A stretch of 50,891 bases of DNA. It comes from an uncultured Lachnospiraceae bacterium (GTDB lineage Bacteria; Bacillota; Clostridia; Lachnospirales; Lachnospiraceae). The DNA lies in contig CATJTQ010000101.1 in assembly GCA_949743325.1 (NCBI GenBank), positions 1 through 50,891 of the forward strand. The letters are read 5' to 3'. The translations under genes and the position numbers were made by a program. Position 1 is the first letter of the stretch. Every line of letters starts with the position of its first letter. This document shows positions 45,568 to 50,891 of this stretch, piece after piece. The notes beneath the pieces were generated by a model. The model was not told where the DNA came from. It made no database searches and saw only the letters and a list, made by a program, of their open reading frames with translations.

Positions 45568-46782
45568 TTATATTAACTTAAATGTATTTTTAAGTTCTCC
45601 ACAGACCTCAAATTTACCTATAATTTTCTCTTGTTTTACGCTATCTTGTATAAACTTAATTAATGGATTTAGTATAAATTTTCCATTGTCATAACCCTCT
45701 ATCTCCACAATTTCAAGAACCCTGCGGCTATTATCTTTCATTCTCCCCAAATGAATTATAATATCCACCCCTGCCGCAATTTGCCTTTGAACCGCCGAAA
45801 GCGGAATGTCCATTCCCATTAATACCATCATTTCCATACGTGAAAGCATATCCTTTGCACTGTTTGCATGTCCTGTAGAAATTGAACCATCATGTCCTGT
45901 ATTCATTGCCTGCAATAATTCAACACATTCAGCCCCTCTTACCTCACCGATAATTATTCTGTCTGGTCTTACTCGCAAAGCCGTTCTGATAAGCTCCCTC
46001 ATCCCAACTTCATTCTTACCCTCTGAGTTGGCGGTACGGGTTTCCAGCCTTACGAGATTGTTTATTCCCCTGATTTGAAGCTCAGCTGCGTCTTCAATTG
46101 TTACAATACGTTCATCCTTGGGAATAAATTCAGACAACACATTTAAAAAAGTAGTCTTACCAGAGCCTGTCCCTCCACTTATAAAGATATTGTATTTTGC
46201 ACAGACCAATTTTTCTAAAAAAATAGCTGTTGACTCATCAATAGACTGATATTCTAATAACTGTTTCATAGTAATAGGCTCATCTGGAAATCTTCGTATT
46301 GTTACAATAGGTCCATTAAGCGCTATAGGCGGAAGTATAATATTTACTCTTGAACCATTTTCTAATCTTGAATCTACAATAGGCGAGGATTCGTTTACAA
46401 TACGATTTGTTTTTGATACAATTTGCTGAATTACATCCCATAATTTTTCATTATTATCAAAATTTTTATCCCATTCATAGATACGCCCTTGCTTCTCAAT
46501 AAATATATGCTCCAATCCATTAACCATTATCTCTGTTATATCACTACAATCGACAAGTTCCTGCAAAACATCTAATTTTCTTAAGGAATTAAAAATCTCT
46601 GTACGCAGCCTTCTTTTTTCTTTAAGTGAAATATACGTTCCCTTATTTTTCTCTAAAATAGCCTGATCAATCACTGTATAAACTTCTTCATCATCAACAT
46701 CATTAAAACAATCAAGTCTATCAAGAATTATTTTTCTAAGTTCAACTTTGCATTCGTTGTAAGCAGTCTTATCCATCCGCAT
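45568..46782 (-). CDS. tadA: TadA/CpaF secretion ATPase
   Basis: Hexameric ATPase that powers pilus assembly. It has about 404 residues. An N-terminal helical domain is followed by the CpaF core with Walker A GGTGSGKTT (about 203-211), the aspartate box and VTIEDAAELQI, the RVRPDRIIIGEVRGAE Walker B region and TGHDGSISTGHANS. All catalytic motifs are intact. The frame opens at TTG 46794; ATG 46782 or ATG 46776 are the better starts, though no strong SD is seen. It overlaps tadZ. Confidence 0.93.
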   Translation of the reverse strand: MRMDKTAYNECKVELRKIILDRLDCFNDVDDEEVYTVIDQAILEKNKGTYISLKEKRRLRTEIFNSLRKLDVLQELVDCSDITEIMVNGLEHIFIEKQGRIYEWDKNFDNNEKLWDVIQQIVSKTNRIVNESSPIVDSRLENGSRVNIILPPIALNGPIVTIRRFPDEPITMKQLLEYQSIDESTAIFLEKLVCAKYNIFISGGTGSGKTTFLNVLSEFIPKDERIVTIEDAAELQIRGINNLVRLETRTANSEGKNEVGMRELIRTALRVRPDRIIIGEVRGAECVELLQAMNTGHDGSISTGHANSAKDMLSRMEMMVLMGMDIPLSAVQRQIAAGVDIIIHLGRMKDNSRRVLEIVEIEGYDNGKFILNPLIKFIQDSVKQEKIIGKFEVCGELKNTFKLI

Positions 46783-47728
46783 CCAACTTTTCAATCATGC
46801 GATTAATAAACTGCTCCAATGCAGGAAGTTCTTCTTTCCCTAAAACGGGAAGTTGCAATTTGCAAACCTTTTTTTCAACTTCCTTTGAAACACTTCTGCA
46901 CAGAAAATTCTCAAAACGTCTAACTTTTTCTAACGACTTATTATCTTCTAACATAGGCATATAAACCTTTTCACATAATTCAAATAACTGAATAAAGCAA
47001 CTGATGCTTTCATCAAAGTCAACAATTATGACATCTGCAAATTTTCCTTCATTTAGTTTCATAAAAAAATCATTCCAGCATTCTTCCTTAATACCATGTA
47101 AATCTACAGGCGATTCCATAGGAATTATAAATTTCACTCCCTCAAATTCTGTAACAGCCTTTTCCAACATTACTTTTTCAGACTTTCCTTCCTCAAGAAA
47201 ATAAAATACATCTGACAATGACAATTTTTCATCTGATAAATTTGTCTTAACGGATGAAAATGGTCTTAAATTTAAATATAATACTTGTTTTTCTGCAGAC
47301 ATTTTTTTAGCTAATGCAAGAGAAAAGCTTGTCTTACCACATCTTCCAACTGGGGAATATACCCCAAATATTCTTATTGGTGAATCGCTTTCTATATCAT
47401 TGCAAAAATACATATTTAACATTCCATTTAGCTGTCCTAAAATACTTGAGGCAGCCTGATATTTATAAATTCCATTGCCATTAATACAATCAGACTTTTC
47501 TTCATATAATATAAATTTATGACTTATATTATATGTGTTTAAAATATCTTCATAATAACATTCCCCAATTAATAATACATCAAGAAAATCATTCTCTAAA
47601 AACTTCTCTATGTTTTCTATTTCTGAAAAACTATATACTACAAATGAAGAATTTTCACTCTGATTAAGCCTCTGCATCAGCCTGTAAGAGTATGCCACCT
47701 CCTCTAAAACTCCAAGCTTTTTTTTCAA
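46769..47728 (-). CDS. tadZ: TadZ/CpaE-like localisation ATPase
   Basis: MinD/ParA-family protein that positions the Tad machine. About 319 residues: an atypical receiver-like N-terminal domain (about 1-120) and a P-loop domain with the variant Walker A SPVGRCGKTS (about 134-143), where a deviant Walker would read KGGVGKT. VIIVDFDES is the Walker B region. The start is placed at TTG 47728, which overlaps the tadV stop as TTGA and has GGGGAGG eight bases upstream; the frame extends six codons further to another TTG. Confidence 0.82.
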   Translation of the reverse strand: MKKKLGVLEEVAYSYRLMQRLNQSENSSFVVYSFSEIENIEKFLENDFLDVLLIGECYYEDILNTYNISHKFILYEEKSDCINGNGIYKYQAASSILGQLNGMLNMYFCNDIESDSPIRIFGVYSPVGRCGKTSFSLALAKKMSAEKQVLYLNLRPFSSVKTNLSDEKLSLSDVFYFLEEGKSEKVMLEKAVTEFEGVKFIIPMESPVDLHGIKEECWNDFFMKLNEGKFADVIIVDFDESISCFIQLFELCEKVYMPMLEDNKSLEKVRRFENFLCRSVSKEVEKKVCKLQLPVLGKEELPALEQFINRMIEKLDADG

Positions 47729-48261
47729 ATAAACATTCCTCCCCAAACTGCCATATAATACACAACCACACTAATTGTAATTGGTATAGAAAAATGCACT
47801 TTAGCATCTTTTGACAAACTGCTGTCATAATAAGGAATACGTTCCCTTGTATGTAAATATATTTTCATATAATGTGAAAAATAAGCGAATCGCTCTCGAA
47901 ATAATTGATATTTGCACATCTTATAAATTGAGATAAATGCTCCTGTGAAAAATGATACTATAATACAAAATATAACCGCTTTATAACTCAATAATCCACC
48001 TATAACTGCTAATAACTTAATATCACCCGCCCCAAACATACGAAAATAAAATAATGGAAACAAAAGTATAATAGGTATAAAAATTCCAATACATGTAATA
48101 ATTATTTTCTGTAAAGAAAAGTCAAATAATATATTGCACATTCCCCCTATAATTCCTAATATAATTACACTATTATTAATTTTTTCAGACCTTAAATCAG
48201 ATAAAACTGACAATAACAAAACAATACATAATAAGATATATTTACAAATATCTAAATTCAT
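47725..48261 (-). CDS. tadV: Prepilin peptidase (TadV/CpaA)
   Basis: A24-family membrane protease that removes the Flp leader, 178 residues. The catalytic aspartates are D22 (LSDLRSEKINN) and D80 (FGAGDIKLLAVIGG). Six membrane segments fill most of the protein, and a C-terminal extension of about 50 residues contains LHTRERIPYYD. ATG 48261 has a perfect AAAGGAGGTA SD. The frame extends 28 codons upstream to an ATG that overlaps the promoter -10, so that longer start cannot be in the mRNA. It is the first gene of the tad operon. Confidence 0.9.
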   Translation of the reverse strand: MNLDICKYILLCIVLLLSVLSDLRSEKINNSVIILGIIGGMCNILFDFSLQKIIITCIGIFIPIILLFPLFYFRMFGAGDIKLLAVIGGLLSYKAVIFCIIVSFFTGAFISIYKMCKYQLFRERFAYFSHYMKIYLHTRERIPYYDSSLSKDAKVHFSIPITISVVVYYMAVWGGMFI

Positions 48262-48343
48262 TACCTCCTTTAATTTAATCAAAGCTTTTACAAAAAAGCT
48301 TTTAAATAAGCTAGTACAATCGAGATATCTTTCATGTGACTGC

Positions 48344-48372
48344 ATTATAAATAAAATCCAGATATTTGTAAA
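48344..48372 (-). promoter_or_regulatory. tad operon promoter
   Basis: On the minus strand: TTTACA (48372-48367), a 17-base spacer and consensus TATAAT (48349-48344). An inverted repeat GACAAA (48382-48387) / TTTGTC (48398-48403) sits just upstream of the -35 and may be an operator. Confidence 0.75.
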
Positions 48373-48531
48373 GCATTTTTTGACAAATTTTTTTCATTTT
48401 GTCTAATTAAACAATTTTAAATTATTATTAATTTTCAAACTACGTTTGCAATTATTCACCTATAAATATCTATTAGTAATTTTAGATAAATATAATCTCA
48501 AAAATTTAGTCGTTATTTTTATACAAATATT

Positions 48532-48735
48532 TTACATACCTATCAAACCATAACATAAAATCAGAGATGGAATACCGACTATTGCCAGCAATCCTAATGT
48601 ATAAATATTAATACCAAGCGATACTGAATAACCATTTACAGCTAAAATACCGTTAATTATACATATACATAAAACTCCTATAGCAACGCGAAGCGCAACT
48701 CTTAATAGCAATTTAAAAATATTCAAGAAATACAC
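48532..48735 (-). CDS. bofA: BofA-like pro-sigma-K processing inhibitor
   Basis: A membrane protein of 67 residues with two segments. The C-terminal signature LGINIYTLGLLAIVGIPSLI matches the conserved (L/I)GIN...GxxGxPG-like end of BofA. In Bacillus BofA holds the sigma-K protease inactive in the forespore membrane; in clostridia its role is less clear. The start is GTG with AAAGG four bases upstream. It is a lone gene, divergent from xylB. Confidence 0.8.
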   Translation of the reverse strand: MYFLNIFKLLLRVALRVAIGVLCICIINGILAVNGYSVSLGINIYTLGLLAIVGIPSLILCYGLIGM

Positions 48736-48786
48736 AAACCTTTTCCAATTTTTGCTATTATATGTATTTTTAAGAGAAAAAATGAA

Positions 48787-48815
48787 TTGTATATGCTTAG
48801 TTTTTATGATATAGT
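48787..48815 (+). promoter_or_regulatory. xylB promoter
   Basis: TTGTAT (48787-48792), a 17-base spacer, TATAGT (48810-48815). The SD AAAGGAGCTG precedes ATG 48868. Confidence 0.6.
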
Positions 48816-48867
48816 TAAGCGGTAATTAAATAACTAGAATGTTTTATATTAAAGGAGCTGAACCTGA

Positions 48868-50343
48868 ATGTTATACATAGGTGTTGATTTAGGAACTTCC
48901 GCAGTGAAATTATTATTGATGGATGAAACTGGCAAGATTTTAAATATTACTTCAAAAGATTATCCCATCTCTTTTCCCAATCCTGGCTGGTCTGAACAAA
49001 ATCCTAATGACTGGTGGACAAAAAGTGTTGAGGGAATTAAGGAACTCATTAAAAACTTTGACAAATCACAAATAGCAGGCATAAGCTTTGGCGGACAAAT
49101 GCATGGTCTTGTTATATTAGACGACAATGATAATGTAATTCGCCCCGCTCTTCTATGGAATGACGGACGCACATTTGCTGAAACAGACTATCTCAATGAA
49201 AAAATCGGACGCAAGAAATTATCTCAATATACAGCAAACATTGCATTTACCGGATTTACTGCCCCAAAAATATTATGGATTAAAAATAACGAACCTGAAA
49301 ACTTTAAAAAAATAAATAAGATTATGCTTCCCAAAGATTATCTTGCATACAAACTGACAGGAAATCATTGCACAGATGCTTCTGACGCTTCCGGTATGCT
49401 TCTATTTGATGTAAAAAATCGTTGCTGGTCTAAAGAAATGATAGATATCTGTGATATTAAAGAAGAGCAGCTTGCAAAAATTTATGAAAGTTATGAGTGC
49501 GTCGGTAATTTAACAGAAGAGGCTGCTAGTCTTCTTGGGCTTTCCACAAACGTTAAAGTTGCTGCCGGTGCAGGTGATAACGCTGCTGCTGCTGTCGGTA
49601 CTGGAACTGTTGGTAATGGTAACTGTAATATTTCATTGGGAACAAGCGGAACTATTTTTATTTCAAGTGAAAATTTTGGTGTAGATGATAACAATGCACT
49701 TCATTCGTTTGCTCATGCTGATGGTACATATCACTTAATGGGGTGTATGCTAAGCGCTGCTTCATGTAATAAATGGTGGATGGAAGATATTATTGGAACC
49801 AATGATTATTCTTCTGCACAAAAAAATATTACCAATCTTGGAAAAAATAATGTTTATTTTCTTCCTTATTTAATGGGCGAACGTTCTCCACATAATGATC
49901 CTGATGCAAGAGGAACATTTATTGGAATGACTATGGACACTAACAGAGAAGATATGACACAAGCCATCTTAGAAGGCGTAGCTTTCGCTCTTCGCGATTC
50001 CTTAGAAGTTGCAAAAAAATTAGGAATTAATATTGAACGCACAAAAATATGCGGCGGTGGTGCAAAGAGTCAACTTTGGAAGAAAATTATTGCTAACGTA
50101 TTGAATTTAAAAGTAGACGTAATAGAAAGCGAAGAAGGTCCGGCATTAGGCGGAGCAATATTGGCTGCAGTTGCATGTAAAGAATTTGACAGCGTTCAAG
50201 ACGCAGCTGAAAAGATTGTAAAGATTGTTGATACTGTTGAGCCAGAAAACACATTAGTTGAAGCTTACGATATAAAATATAATATTTTCAAAAAACTCTA
50301 CCCACAATTAAAACCTATATATAAAATGATGAGTTTAAATTAA
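48868..50343 (+). CDS. xylB: Xylulokinase
   Basis: FGGY kinase that makes xylulose 5-phosphate. The 491 residues show the ATPase phosphate-1 loop GVDLGTSAVKLLLMDETG (4-21), the xylulokinase-type FGGQMHGLV and LLWNDGRT, CTDASDASGM, GAGDNAAAAVGTG, the FGGY signature region with GERSPHNDPDARG, and GGGAKSQLWKKI. The MHGLV motif separates it from glycerol and ribulose kinases. No xylose isomerase or transporter gene adjoins it here. Confidence 0.93.
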   Translation: MLYIGVDLGTSAVKLLLMDETGKILNITSKDYPISFPNPGWSEQNPNDWWTKSVEGIKELIKNFDKSQIAGISFGGQMHGLVILDDNDNVIRPALLWNDGRTFAETDYLNEKIGRKKLSQYTANIAFTGFTAPKILWIKNNEPENFKKINKIMLPKDYLAYKLTGNHCTDASDASGMLLFDVKNRCWSKEMIDICDIKEEQLAKIYESYECVGNLTEEAASLLGLSTNVKVAAGAGDNAAAAVGTGTVGNGNCNISLGTSGTIFISSENFGVDDNNALHSFAHADGTYHLMGCMLSAASCNKWWMEDIIGTNDYSSAQKNITNLGKNNVYFLPYLMGERSPHNDPDARGTFIGMTMDTNREDMTQAILEGVAFALRDSLEVAKKLGINIERTKICGGGAKSQLWKKIIANVLNLKVDVIESEEGPALGGAILAAVACKEFDSVQDAAEKIVKIVDTVEPENTLVEAYDIKYNIFKKLYPQLKPIYKMMSLN

Positions 50344-50375
50344 TTATCTAACATAGTTCTTGCAAAAATATTATA

Positions 50376-50418
50376 AAAACTGCCAACTAAAGTAATTTTA
50401 ATACTGGTTGGCAGTTTT
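50376..50418. terminator. Bidirectional terminator after xylB
   Basis: AAAACTGCCAAC pairs with GTTGGCAGTTTT, 12 perfect pairs with an 18-20 base loop and A/T tracts on both sides. It serves xylB (+) and the convergent glycosyltransferase (-). Confidence 0.88.
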
Positions 50419-50488
50419 ATCTAAAATCTTATTTATCATAATTTACATAAAATAATTATATATAACGAACAAAGGCATTTCATTAGAA

Positions 50489-50891
50489 TTAAAAAACACT
50501 TAAAAGTTCTTGAATTCTATGGATAATCAAATGCTCATTTCTAATTTTCTCTCTTGCATTTTCAATAATCTCATTGCGATCATCATCATTGTGTAAATAT
50601 ATCAAAACCTTCTGCTCAAAATCAAAACTATCCTCAAAAACAATCAGCTCTTTTCCTGAAGTGAAATGATTATATAAATCCTTTTGCGGACCTGTTATTA
50701 ACATAGACCCTGCACTCATTATATCAAAACACTGATGCGGAATTCCGTTAATCATTGCCCGATTAGCTATATATACACCAAGTTTAGATCTAGAATATAT
50801 CTCTCTTCTTTCCGAAATATCATTGATTTTATCATGCATAAAGTATTTTTCCTTAGTATCTTCCGGCATATCCCAGTCAGAAAAGATTTTA
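50489..50891 (-). CDS. CgeB-like glycosyltransferase, C-terminal part
   Basis: The reading frame runs off the right edge, so only the last 134 residues or so are present. The segment NRAMINGIPHQCFDIMSAGS, followed by LITGPQKDL and a helical tail with DDDRNEIIENAREKI, matches the C-terminal domain of GT4-like spore or surface glycosyltransferases (CgeB/YkvP group). In that family the Cys/Phe-Asp-Ile-Met-Ala/Ser-Gly segment contacts the nucleotide sugar. The acceptor is unknown. Confidence 0.8.
   Translation of the reverse strand, partial: KIFSDWDMPEDTKEKYFMHDKINDISERREIYSRSKLGVYIANRAMINGIPHQCFDIMSAGSMLITGPQKDLYNHFTSGKELIVFEDSFDFEQKVLIYLHNDDDRNEIIENAREKIRNEHLIIHRIQELLSVF

Noticed and set aside
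48262-48345. N-terminal extension of TadV from an upstream ATG
   Set aside because: That ATG overlaps the -10 of the operon promoter, and a perfect SD precedes ATG 48261.
1-50891. tRNA, rRNA, CRISPR array, IS element or prophage
   Set aside because: I searched the intergenic regions by eye for tRNA T-loops, direct-repeat arrays and transposase or integrase motifs and found none.

Overview
The window is chromosomal DNA from a low-GC, anaerobic, probably endospore-forming Firmicute, most like the Lachnospiraceae or a related Clostridia family. The grounds are the low GC content, two 2-oxoacid:ferredoxin oxidoreductases, the sporulation genes spoVT and bofA, a SleB-type cell-wall hydrolase, dockerin-bearing secreted proteins, and a Gram-positive tad pilus locus with a DUF5702 protein. 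I saw no rRNA, tRNA, CRISPR array, transposase or prophage gene. The family and species are inferred, not shown.

Layout. Positions 49-7600 (minus strand) carry housekeeping genes: DUF6145-coaX-dusB-greA-lysS, argF-birA, and an NfeD/SPFH membrane pair. Positions 7609-11452 hold two secreted proteins: a DUF6273-dockerin-SGNH esterase, and an SH3-SleB hydrolase with a phased set of GTTACA boxes upstream. Positions 11660-18666 carry an SpoU-type rRNA methylase, pfkA, dnaE with a 45-residue small ORF upstream, trmB and an orphan pduL. Positions 18724-21540 (plus strand) hold an MtaA/HemE-like methyltransferase behind a long leader with two tandem double-hairpin repeats, then a D,D-carboxypeptidase. 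Positions 21559-28231 hold a membrane coiled-coil protein, a secreted transglutaminase-dockerin protein with a structured leader, spoVT and a three-gene ABC exporter. Positions 28358-31414 hold a zinc-ribbon/acidic membrane protein, a hairpin RNA or terminator, and a cyclophilin lipoprotein.

Positions 31625-38450 are a divergent pair of pyruvate-type ferredoxin oxidoreductases: single-chain nifJ on the minus strand and four-subunit porCDAB on the plus strand. Both have clear sigma-A-type promoters in the 264-bp gap between them.

Positions 38460-48372 (minus strand) form a tad/flp type IVb pilus operon: prepilin peptidase, TadZ, TadA, TadB, TadC, Flp pilin, DUF5702 protein, TadE-like protein with tandem His/Cys modules, a second prepilin peptidase, a second TadE-like pseudopilin and a DUF6382-FHA protein. 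This is the most unusual region. The Flp pilin is reached from its best start codon only through a -1 shift at an A_AAA_AAG heptamer, or else from a poorly placed TTG. One TadE gene has no supported start. TadC carries a large Ig-like exodomain. Several genes start with TTG or GTG. The window ends with bofA, xylB and the C-terminal part of a CgeB-like glycosyltransferase.
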